Translations under genes and position numbers: made by a program
The notes under the pieces: model-generated
What the model saw: the letters and a program-made list of their open reading frames with translations, nothing else
What the model was told of the DNA's origin: nothing
The model's database searches: none
Shown here: piece by piece, positions 32,364 to 41,903 of the stretch
Layout of the letters: each line of letters opens with the position of its first letter
Numbering within the stretch: position 1 is the stretch's first letter
From: Tetraselmis striata
Taxonomy: Eukaryota; Chlorophyta; Chlorodendrophyceae; Chlorodendrales; Chlorodendraceae
Length of the DNA: 64,000 bases
Direction of reading: 5' to 3'
Assembly (NCBI GenBank): GCA_006384855.1
Contig: VCJN01001366.1
Coordinates: forward strand, 103,564-167,563

Positions 32364-33386
32364 ATGGAAGCGAGGGAGCTTCTAGCGGGCACGTCTCGGA
32401 GTGCCCGCCGGCGGATGCGAGGGCGCGGGCGGCTTTTATTTGCGGAGGCTGCGGAGGGGGGCGCCGATGCTGCGGCGGATGGGGTGCCGCCGCCGGTGGT
32501 AGGTGCTCACCGCCGGGCGGCGAAACTCACCGTTGTGCATGAGCTGCGCCGCGCTCGCCAAGCGCTGGACACCGCCGACCTCGGTATGGTGTCCGACGCC
32601 GCTGCGGCGCTCCCTGTCCTTGAAGCCCTCCATCCGCCTCTTGCTCCCACCGACCCAGAGTACTCCCCTCCCGAGGAGCCGCCGGTCATTCGGCGAGCGC
32701 CGCCGTCGTGGGGTGGCAATGCGGATGAGGTTCGGCGGTGGGGAGAGGACCAGACGCGGGTTCCGCGCCGTGCTCCCCGCCTTTCCGCTGGGCATGTAGA
32801 TTGGTGGCGTTGGGAGCACATCAAGGACCTAGACGTACCTTCATGGCGCATGTGGGTGAACCGTTGCCTGGCGGGGCGGGGCCACTCGCGCACTGCGGCT
32901 TTCTTGGCGAGTGGCACCGTCTTTGCGCTCCACAAGGACGACATTGCCGCGTGCGAGGAGCGGGCGAAGACCGGCGAGCCGCTGCGAGTACGCCCGCTTG
33001 GCGTCGGCTCCGTACGTGTTGGTGCCCTCGGCCTCCGCCCACGCTGTCGTGCAGGTGGCGCGGATGCGCGGGAGGCCATGGCCCCGGTACAACGCAGTTT
33101 TCAGTCCTGAGATGGTTGTGAGACGGCGTAAATGAGCATGCGGGTGGCGCTACAGCTTTTCGGCGGGCGTGGTACTACCGGGAAAGTGCTAATACTCTTG
33201 GATATTCGGAATGCCTTCAATGAGGTATCCCGGGGTGCGATACTCTACGGCTTGCTTGCTTCAGCACCCGCGTATACATGGCATAAAGCCTTTTTCCGGA
33301 TGTTGTACGATCGCCCTAGCGACCTGTCCTACTACGCGCCGGATGATCCCGGTACTTTGCGCGCCACCCCACAGTCTCGTACGGGG
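32364..33386 (+). pseudogene. LINE-A reverse transcriptase, N-terminal half
   Basis: The frame at 32364-33016 contains the thumb-proximal RT approach (SAGHVDWWRWEHIKDL, FLASGTVFALHKDD, LRVRPLGVGS), matching the I-V-L-KxD and RPI/L-V/G blocks before RT motif A. A one-base shift then continues as SAHAVVQVARM. After a stop, the frame at 33132 reads LILLDIRNAFNEVSRGAILY, which is RT motif A (D-x-x-NAF-N-x-x-R). It then enters SRTGVP, the beginning of motif B, where a transposon interrupts it. Read together these are one RT broken by frameshifts and an insertion. Confidence 0.82.
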
Positions 33387-34751
33387 GTGCCTCGGGGATA
33401 TTTGTTAGATATATCCAACATTTGTCGTACATATCACACAAACTTGAGAGGCCCAGATGGGATCATGCCAAACATAGTTAGAGCATTTCAACTGGCCTAC
33501 GGGGGGCCTAAAGGGCCTGTCTCAATATCCCCCGGGATACATGAAGCATACCGGCCGCCAAAAAGTGGTCAACACCGTTTTGCCGTTTCCAAACTTTTAA
33601 AAATATTCAAACTCGCTCACCCACCTGTTCAGCCACCCACACGACGCTATGAGGACCTCCGTCACCAAAGGCGCTCGTGTATCAGCCTGCCGAGGCCACA
33701 TTTTAACCCAGCCACATTTTAATGGCGACCAGCGTCGGTGCCAGCATGCTCAGCTGTTCGGCAACGTTACCAAGTCCGTCGGTGATGGCAATTGGAGGGT
33801 CCGCTGGGACCATGCCCCGGCCGATGTCCAAGAGCCCGACCAGACACTCCGCCGCGAGCAAGCTACTGATGGTCGCACCCCTCCTTCGGCTGCCTCTGCG
33901 CCACGAGGTCAAGTGACTGCCGTCGGCCCTTTCGTGCCGCCCCGCCCTGCCGCTGCTGCTGATGCGAGTGCGAGTGCGCTGGGTGGCAGTCGCGTTACAG
34001 GCAATGTCGTTCCCGACACCCGCACCCACACAGAGATCCCATCCATCCTTGCGAACTCTTCCCCAGCCTCTATCCCAGCCACCGAGCCCCTGCCTGCCGA
34101 CAACCTTGACATGTCTGCCGAGTCGCAAGGCAGCCAGCCAGGGCTGGAGGGAGACCTGGCGCCATCCCGTCCCGCCGGCCACCGCCTCGCCATCGCGCCC
34201 AAGCGCTACCTGGACACCGACGGCCAGCACGCCCCTGGCAACCACGGGCGATACGCGAACCGCCGCAGCAAGCAGTCAAAGTGCTGCCGTTGCTACCGTG
34301 ACGAGGGCGAGGAGCACTGGAGCTCGTGCTACTGCGTGCAGTGCAACATTACCTTGTGCATGCCCAGCTCGTTGCACAGCCGGGACTGCTGGGAGCACCA
34401 TCTCCACTGCGACGAGACCGCCATCGGCCGCCTGAAGCACGCCCGCGCCGGCTAGGGCGGCACACCCCAAGTCCGCCGCCCCGGCTACCGCCCGTAGACC
34501 CCCCTCCCCGTAGTTGACCCGGGCCTCTGGCCGCGGGATGGTGTATGAGCTTATATCCTGCCAGTTGAGCTGGCTGATGTGGTGGGCGGGTGCGCTTTGT
34601 AGGTCCCGCCCGCAGCGCGCTCTTATCGGTACCGGCACAGTCGCGAACCTACCTTTAACAGAAATTTCCCTAATTACCGTACCGGTCCCGGAATGACGAT
34701 ACAACAAAACCATGTTGGATTTATCCTCACATACAAAAGTCCCCGAGGCAC
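33387..34751 (+). mobile_element. DNA transposon nested in the LINE-A RT
   Basis: The left end reads GTGCCTCGGGGA and the right end is its complement, CCCCGAGGCAC. A second matching block further in (GATATATCCAACAT against the complement of ATGTTGGATTTATC) gives inverted ends of about 35 bp with gaps. RT coding resumes immediately to the right with GDVLAPLYF, the continuation of motif B. No clean target-site duplication is visible. The only ORF is 33649-34455. The superfamily is unresolved; the cysteine-rich tail of the ORF hints at a piggyBac-like origin, but the ends are not typical. Confidence 0.7.
33649..34455 (+). CDS. Protein with chromo/Tudor-like patch and cysteine-rich C-terminus
   Basis: A 268-residue frame from ATG (33649) to TAG. 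Residues about 35-60 read LFGNVTKSVGDGNWRVRWD, like small beta-barrel (Tudor/chromo-like) segments found in some algal transposase-related proteins. The middle is Pro/Ala/Ser-rich. Residues about 205-255 hold C-x2-C, SCYC-x2-C, an LC and a final CWEHH, a zinc-binding cysteine-rich tail reminiscent of transposase C-termini. No DDE core is present, so it is an internally deleted or accessory protein of the nested element. The family is inferred by eye. Confidence 0.45.
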   Translation: MRTSVTKGARVSACRGHILTQPHFNGDQRRCQHAQLFGNVTKSVGDGNWRVRWDHAPADVQEPDQTLRREQATDGRTPPSAASAPRGQVTAVGPFVPPRPAAAADASASALGGSRVTGNVVPDTRTHTEIPSILANSSPASIPATEPLPADNLDMSAESQGSQPGLEGDLAPSRPAGHRLAIAPKRYLDTDGQHAPGNHGRYANRRSKQSKCCRCYRDEGEEHWSSCYCVQCNITLCMPSSLHSRDCWEHHLHCDETAIGRLKHARAG

Positions 34752-34753
34752 TA

Positions 34754-35480
34754 GGGTGATGTATTGGCCCCGCTATATTTCTGCCTCGCTATCGCGGGCC
34801 CGGTGCAAGCGCATAAAAAATAAGCGGTTTTGGCTCATACCTCCGCTGATACTTTCTGCCCGAGTTCCGCGGATGATTGCGGCGCGGCTACTGCCGCGGC
34901 TCACGTTCCGCGTGTTTTTGACGAAAATTGTACGGAGCTTTTCAAAGTCGGACTGGTGGTACATGACAGTAAAACGCGGTACGTTCGTCACCCCGGTGAC
35001 AGCAAGGCCGAGTTGCGGGTAGTGCGGGCGAAGCTTCTTAAGTTGGCCCGGGAGGGTTTCGTGCCCGGCCGACGACCCTGTCCATGATGGCGCCGTGTAA
35101 TTGGGTGCTCCTATTAGCCATTACCCCGGGTGGATGACCGGTGCGTTGGGGCGGCGCCGGGTGGCCCACGCCGCACTGGTGGAGCGCATCGCCTCCTTTG
35201 GCACGTCAGGATACGGCTGCCACCATGGAGCCATGCGGTTGTTGGTCGTATGCGCGGTGCGGCAGACCGGCTTCCTCAGCCGCATGATGCCGCCGTCGGA
35301 GCCGGACCCTTTCTTGGAGGCCGTGGACGCCGCCAAGATTTCGGCTGCATGTTCGTTGCTTGGTTTGGACGCTTTCGACCAGTCTACACCGCGCATGGAG
35401 GCTGCGATCGTCCCGGTGAGTATGCATGCCCGCGGGTTTTGGCGGTTTGAATATGGCCTTGCTGCATTCTGAGGCCCCCG
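34754..35480 (+). pseudogene. LINE-A reverse transcriptase, C-terminal half
   Basis: Right after the nested element the frame reads GDVLAPLYFCLAIAGPVQA (RT motif B), then a stop. It continues as HTSADTFCPSSADDCG, where SADD stands for the catalytic YADD of motif C, then VGLVVHDSKTRYV (motif D). At 35101-35472 comes the thumb-like segment with MRLLVVCAVRQTGFLSRMMP and HARGFW. Catalytic Asp pair ADD is retained, but stops and shifts abolish the protein. Confidence 0.78.
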
Positions 35481-35487
35481 CGGCGTT

Positions 35488-37260
35488 TTATTCCGCGCAA
35501 TCGGTTGTCCTGCCAAAGCTGGTACGGGAGTACGGGCCCGCCCTGGGCCCCTTGTACGAGGCGGTTCGCGCCGAGGTGTCGTCCGTAGTGGCTACGAGTG
35601 CTTTGCCATGGGTGCGCGAGACGCGCCGCGTATACGAGATTGTACGGGCCCTCATCACTTTACCGCAAGCAGATGTGCAGCGCGCACGCGCCGCGTACGG
35701 GCACGCCCACGAGATATTCGAGTTACTTACGGTCGGTAATGCTACGACCACCGCTGCACCGGATCCATCAGCTGGTACTACGGCCCGTACGGGTACGAGC
35801 ACTAGCGGAGGACTGCGCGTCACCACATCTCCTTTTACGGCCACTCCCCATGGAGTTGGTACTGGTGAGGCCGCCTATATACTACCTAGCAACCGCTTCC
35901 TATCGGTTGTACGAGTACTGCCAATACCGTTACTACACGCGCTTCTGTAGCTCGCAATATACCGTCGCCCCGCGAATTAGTGGCACCCCCGCCCGCCGTC
36001 AGTGGCAACTCCTTCACTACTAGAACCGCAGCCATGCGCTACTACAGCTCCGCCCTCGGGTACGGGTTCGGGTGCGGCCTCCGATGATCAGCCCACGACC
36101 ATGGTTGTCCAACGCCACCTCAGCCGTGCGATTCGCTTGCGTGACTTCGTGGGCCTCGATATCAGCTTCCAGCATAGGTATGGGTGCTGCGGCCTCGCGA
36201 CTTGATACCATGCGCTCGTACAACGCGTGCGAGCCAGGCTCCCCATCGCTTTTCCAGTCGGATCACGAGTCAGCCCGCAAGATTCCCCATGCTGCTTATT
36301 CGGCCGCCGCTGCGCGGGTGCTGGACCTTCGCCCACGCGGGGGTTCAACGCTTGTCACATGCCCTTGCCCCGGGTGTGGTATTGACACCGTATGGCTTCG
36401 CTCTACGGATGGCTCGAACCATAACGCCACGGATCTCGTCGTGGATCATCTGCCCATCGGGCATGTCGCGAACTACAAGCACGCACCGCATGCATATCGC
36501 TTTGAAAAATTTGTGGGCTTCCGTGGCGATTGAAGCGGGGCGGTGCTGGACCGGGACCGCTCGGGAGTCGGCGACTTGACCCTTGAGACGAGTGGGCTGC
36601 GTCCGGCGGACCGCTCTCGGCCGTCAGATTTGACGCTGGCGGATGTGGGGAGGGGGGGGGGGGGCGGGCGGGGACGTGCGATTACATGATCGATTTCGCG
36701 TGCGTACCGTGTCCTCCACGACCCCCACTTGGGGCAACGACCCCCGCTGGTGCACCCCGGAGATCGCGGCGACCGAGGCGGAGCACAACAAGCTAGCGGC
36801 GGACCGGGCGTCCTCTGCCCCGGTGCATGGTGTTCACCGGTACTACATACTATTTTGTGTTTACGGACCGCGGCCGCCTCGGAAATTCCGCTTTATTGGT
36901 GGTCTACATCTTCACGGTGTTACCTGCTGTGCGCAACTTTCCTGGCGGTCCTTTTGCCCCGATTTCATGCTTCCTTCGTGGTCAATACGTTCAGGCTCTT
37001 CGAAACTTTGTTGCCAACCAGGCCGCTGAGTTCCGCCATCACTTGTCGCGCACGCGGCAGGGGTTGTTGCAACGAGTCTCGGCTTGCGTGCATGGTACCT
37101 TATGCGGCATTCTCTATGCCGGAGTGCAAACGGCCAAGTCTGATGCGTCTGCCCGTGCTCATTTCGCACTATGTTCTGGTGTTGCTTCCATCACCCAATT
37201 GTTGTACTGGACGTTTTCTATTGCCTTTTCGGGTGGTTTCTTGGTCGCCGTTTGCAGCTA
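35488..37260 (+). pseudogene. LINE-A C-terminal region with endonuclease-like domain
   Basis: It is homologous over its length to the cleaner minus-strand copy at 60647-61871. Shared blocks include VVQRHLSRAIRLRDFV, QSDHESARKIPHAAY, CPCPGCGIDTVWLRSTDGS, KNLWASVAI, GLRPADRSRPSDLTL, EAEHNKLAADRASSAP and the hydrophobic end. The order Cys-rich/His segment, RPSD, D-x3-D and E-x-x-K fits a PD-(D/E)XK restriction-like nuclease at the C-terminus, as in R2-type non-LTR elements. Several frameshifts are evident, and a 13-base G run (36652-36664) has grown inside the coding part relative to the other copy. Confidence 0.7.
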
Positions 37261-37270
37261 GCTCATGTAA

Positions 37271-38760
37271 CTATATGACTCATCGCCGTCGTCGAGGCCG
37301 TACATGCTTTGCGCGTAATGTAGACATCGCTCCTTCCACTTGGAGGATCCCACCGGCGCCGATCCGTCCCATGTGCCGACCATGACTAGAGCCAGGAGCT
37401 CCGGCACAGTGGCCCTCTCCAACCGCGCGCGAGTGATACCCAAGTCGTCCACATCCGCGCCTCCCTCGCCTGCGGCGCCTTGGCCGGCTTCGCGGCAGGT
37501 ATTCGCCCCGCGACGTTGCTAACCGGCACCAACCCGGGCGTGGTATGCCTTCAATCCGCCGCGCAGGGAGCAATGCGCTATGCATCTGTTTTAGATGCCG
37601 AAGACCGACGATGTTGCATGGCCGCTCTATCAGGTCCAACTGCATCTTGCGAAGTTTGCACATCGCTGAGTTTGCGCGCAGCTCGGTCTCATTTGTTGCC
37701 GTGTGGAGCTTGAGGTCGCCGGTCATCAGCAGGGCGAGCTCTTGGAGCAAAGAGGTCATGTGGTCGCAGATCATGAGGCTGGCTGCCCAACATTTGCTGC
37801 AAAATCTGGCACCACAACTGCCAAATCTCATCGATGTCCTTCAAGTCCAAGTAAGCCTCTATCAGCCATCTGGAAACGGGGACCATAAGTCACTTGCCCC
37901 GCAACAACTGCGATAGCATGTCGTCCACAACCTCGGTGTACGCGACAAGGTCATGCTTGGCTCCGACGGTTGCACCTCGTTCCTTGATAATGTCCACGCA
38001 TGACATCCCGGCAGAGAGCGCATAAAGCGGAGCGGCGCAGTCGAAGGTACCCGCCCATGCGCTATAGATTATATGTCATGGCTGCTTTGAGGAGGGGGTG
38101 ATATGCATGCTTACCTTCCACACAACACTTCCCGCGTTAACCCGTACAACATTACGAAAACTACCCGAGTATAAGATCCGATATGCGGTTCGCGCCGTTA
38201 GTACAGTGTGCACCTGCGGAAACGCGACGCGCACAACGCGCGGCCCATTGCTCATGCTCTAGCCTCTAGGAAGCCCACGACTGTGAACCACCAACACTGC
38301 GACCGCCCGTAGCGTCAGAAGTACCTCTTTATGCGGCGATGGTGGATTGGTGGGCGGGTCGCGACCGCTAGGGACACGCAGGCGGCGTGCTGCTGAATCT
38401 CCGTGGCAACCTCGCAGCAACCGATCTGAGCGCCGCCCCAACCATAAACTTCGCACCGATGGCACAAGCTCCGTTGGACCAGCTATGGGAAAACGTACAC
38501 AATTTATGTCTTCTATGTTGACTAAGCTGCCTTTCTATCCGAGCGGTTTTGACCCTAAAGGCGTATGGTGTCAGCAAAACGCGAATCCCTGATGGGGGTA
38601 GTCAATCGGGCGGCAGTCGCGAGGATGGACCTCGCGGCCGCCGTCCCGGGACATACACGCGCCCCGAGCCAGCCGTTATCGCCATGTGCCCTCGAAGGGG
38701 GCAGGAGGTAGGGCAACGGGGTGGGCGGGAGCTGGTGGGCTGGACGGGGGTGTGCTAGTG
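37271..38760 (-). other. Spacer with possible degraded coding remnants
   Basis: Minus-strand frames at 37258-37452 (LGITRARLERATVPELLALV) and 37689-37886 (AYLDLKDIDEIWQLWCQIL) look protein-like but are short and unconnected. I do not recognise them; they may belong to an old transposon. Confidence 0.35.
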
Positions 38761-38761
38761 G

Positions 38762-39499
38762 ATGCATGATTTGCCGCCCGTAGTGCCGGGCGGGTACTGC
38801 GGGCGGCGCGACGCGGATCATGCGGTGCAGGGCGCGCCGCGCGCGGACAGATTATTCGTACCGTATTCGGTCGCGAAATGTCGTACGGGTTACCGCGGGA
38901 GGTGTTGTGCTACGTATGTTTCCAAGTCAGTGAGGTTAGGGTTGGCCACGGAGATAGCCTTGTGCGCATGGGGCCTAGTCGCCAACGGTGCGCCAACGGT
39001 GCGGATGGAGTGGGATGGTTCGGGCGTATTACTGCTCAGGGCGATGAGGATGATCATACATGGGCGGCTTCGGGTGCATGCAAGTGCTACTTCGGAGTCT
39101 GCCGTCCAGGCGCCCCTTAAGCGACGGCTATACATACGGCGTGCTCATAGTGGTGATGGACGCATCGCAAGGAGACTGTGGACGATGACTATGACCCTAG
39201 CATTGCCAATTGCGGGGATGCCCACCTGCGGCTATCCAACGCAAATATGCAGTGGAGGCCGGCGCATGGCGCATAGTGCTGACGATAGCCGGCACTACTC
39301 CAGGCATGTCTCCATTTGTGCGTTGGTCGCGCCGTATTTAAACTATGTTGATTTTTGGCCGTTGCCGATAGCACATGCACTATTGGTGGGGGTAGTCAAG
39401 GACATTTCGGAGTATGTCGGCACCGCGATGAAGGTTGATGACCTTATACATCGCAATTGCCGCCTGCCCGTGGGCATCACACCTTCCATGTCGCAATGA
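38762..39499 (+). pseudogene. Possible transposase remnant
   Basis: A 245-residue frame whose last 70 residues read YLNYVDFWPLPIAHALLVGV followed by VKDISEYV. This recalls the D-x-x-H-x-LLLG-x-x-K-D-x-x block of tnp2/KDZ-type transposases, with the expected Asp-Pro-Met-His replaced by LPIAH. The upstream part is low-confidence and may be chance. No terminal repeats were found. Confidence 0.3.
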
Positions 39500-39519
39500 A
39501 TCAAATCGAGGAGAAACGG

Positions 39520-39845
39520 TGCTGCTTCTATGCTGATCCATTCATAGTGTCAGACCATCACTTATCCCGGTTAGTTTGGCATGTCCTCACATGATGTGGG
39601 GCAGTATGTGTGGTGCCCATATAACACAATAACCATGAACTACTACCTTAACTTCCGTATATAGCTGCTAAATGTACTCGATCAAAGTTATGTTGCTGTC
39701 ATACCATTACTTATCCTAGTTTGGCATATCCTCATAATAGGATGTGGGTCAGTATGTGTGGTGCACATATAACACAGTGACCCTGCACTTCTAGCTCGAT
39801 TTCCGTATAGCTGGTAGATGTAATAGATCAAAGTTATTTTGCCCA
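39520..39845. repeat. Two-copy direct repeat of about 160 bp
   Basis: Ordered shared motifs in about 39530-39685 and about 39690-39843: CTTATCC, AGTTTGGCAT, TCCTCA, CAGTATGTGTGGTG, CATATAACACA, TTCCGTATA and GATCAAAGTTAT. The spacing is conserved and the copies are moderately diverged. Confidence 0.85.
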
Positions 39846-40474
39846 ACAATTCCGCCAGCGCCCTCGCGCCGCTGCCTTGCGCATCAGCGCCCACCGCCCA
39901 AAATATACCCCCCTTGCGGTTTGGATCCGCGGCGGCTATGAGGTCTCCACCATCTGAATCGACGGCGGTTTAAAAACCGTCCCTGTTGGCAGTCTCATGG
40001 GTGGGGCTGCCAGGGGAGGTGACACGGTTGGGACAACCATAGGGATAAGGCTTGTAAAAATGATACTGCACCATGCTAACCTTACAACACTTCCGCGTGT
40101 TGCTACTCGCCACTTTATTACTGGATATGGGAAATTATGCCTCATCTATACCGTTCAGCACTTTGCTTGATGGCCCAACTATGCCTCATCTGTCCGCACT
40201 CTACTCTTTCAAGCAGGGGGGTAAAGCATCTTCCTAGTTGGCCTCACTGCAAAATGTCGTGACTCGGCCACTATAGAACAAGATCATGGCTGCGGGTATC
40301 TATCTGCCCATTAAATTGCACGATGGGAGTCAGCATTACTACGGAGGCCGCTGACCTAGTGGCCTCAGCCACGCCCCACGGCATGTTGGGGTACGGCAGG
40401 AAGGCTGCCCCGAGTGCTATAGCTGCACTGTCTTGTAATCGGGGACGATGCCACCTGCCATGTCGGCTTCCCAA

Positions 40475-40987
40475 TTATTGGCAGCCTCTCCATCTAAGTG
40501 TGCGCACATTGGTTGCCGTGTCATGGGGATGGTTCATAAACAAGTAGCGGGACAACAAGGCCGTAGCCGCGAGCGGCATTGCCGTGAATATCTTGAACTG
40601 GTCGACGAAGGCTTCCCGCAGATTGGGGTTCCCTAATGGGTCCTTCGCGATGCACACTTCCGAGGGGAGGTACGGCTTATCTAGAGCCGCAGCGAGCCAG
40701 GTTCCGTCGACTTCGCTAAACATACGTCCATCAGAAACCCGGGTAGTATCGTCCGACGTGTCTAAGATGAAGAACTTCCAACCCCGGAGAGCCTCAACCC
40801 CAACGGTGAGGATGCATGGCCATGACTGTTTCTTGTCGAGAGAGGTACACAAGCTGGTGTCGCTCCTCCGGGTTGCAACCCACCCCGGCTCGAGATGGAT
40901 GCACCCCCTCTCGACCGATTGTTGGTCGAGGTAGCGGGTGACCATCAAAGGGACGCCGTCGTACGATGCGGGCAGGTAGTTGGCCAT
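40475..40987 (-). CDS. Hypothetical ORF
   Basis: A 170-residue frame from ATG at 40987 (MANYLPASYDGVPLM), open to a stop at 40475. Amino-acid composition is protein-like with no low complexity (RGWKFFILDTSDDTTRVSDG, LRWRGCQ end). I recognise no motif. The frame stays open upstream to 41107 with a less convincing composition, so it may be an exon or the 3' part of a broken gene. It lies between repeat-rich stretches. Confidence 0.35.
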   Translation of the reverse strand: MANYLPASYDGVPLMVTRYLDQQSVERGCIHLEPGWVATRRSDTSLCTSLDKKQSWPCILTVGVEALRGWKFFILDTSDDTTRVSDGRMFSEVDGTWLAAALDKPYLPSEVCIAKDPLGNPNLREAFVDQFKIFTAMPLAATALLSRYLFMNHPHDTATNVRTLRWRGCQ

Positions 40988-41903
40988 ACATGGCAAGGCG
41001 GGGAATCGTGGATGGTGGGCAACGCTTGGAGCCGGCGGCGAGTGGGTGCTAGTTGAGTACCTTGGTTTGGGTTCGGTAGCTGGGAGAAGCCGAGAATTCT
41101 GCGGCACCGTGTGCCAACCGGCCCCTTACCTTGCGGCACTACAAGATGTCCGCAACCCCGACGTAGTCGCTTGTCTCACTGTTTGGGCTTTGTGCATGCG
41201 TGTACCGTCGAATTAAAAGCTCATTACGCGACCCATTCCCCGTTAAGGGGTAGCTACGGACGAATTACGACCATGTGTCATCCGGCGACACATATGTCCT
41301 CATTTACACGCAAAATACGGTCGCCAGACGGGATATGGTTCAGGACTAAAACAATTACTCGGTTATTACGCTATGGATACGCAGTCGGGTGCTCGCACCA
41401 CTGCTACGACCTGCGCTATAAAAGGATTAATAGCGGAGTGCGAGTAGTACAGGCGCGGCGCCGGACTTCATTTATTTCTAAAAGCGGCTGCGCCTACGTG
41501 ACGCACACTCGCACACCCGCCAGGCAGTACCGTAGCCGCTCGTCCCCCAGCACCCTCCATCATGGCCAAGCAAGCCAAGCTACATCCATCCACCCCCTGG
41601 CCCCCCTGGGCAAACCTGTGAGGCCTCAAGGCATGACCATACCACTCGGCGATGGTCTGTGCGGTACGGACCGCATCCATGGGGACGTGCTGCAGGCAAT
41701 GTTCCGCGGTCAGGCGGCCAACTACGATATCCGCGTTCACCCATCGCAGCGCAAGCCATGGCGAGGACGCTTTCGGCTATGCTCTCGCGGATATACTGGA
41801 CAATTGCATTGAGCGGAAGAAGTACGACGAAGCCAGGAAGGAGAACCTTCGTGCTGCAAGTTTTCAAGTGACTGTCCGATGATGATCTCGTCTCGTTGTA
41901 TTG

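Larger units (their letters stand above)
31430..37270 (+). mobile_element. LINE-A: degraded near-full-length non-LTR retrotransposon
   Basis: In order: a Cys/His-rich N-terminal part (31452-31883), reverse-transcriptase pieces (32364-33386 and 34754-35480), a linker, and a C-terminal endonuclease-like domain (about 36050-37260). The 3' end GCTAGCTCATGTAA (about 37257-37270) is shared by at least four other truncated copies in the window, which defines the family's 3' end; it carries the algal TGTAA signal. Many frameshifts and stops show the copy is dead. A 1.36-kb DNA transposon interrupts the RT at its B motif. Boundaries at the 5' side are uncertain. Confidence 0.8.

Noticed and set aside
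33387..34757. CACTA-type element, because CACTA occurs at the right end
   Set aside because: The motif is in the wrong orientation and position for CACTA ends, and no 3-bp duplication is adjacent.
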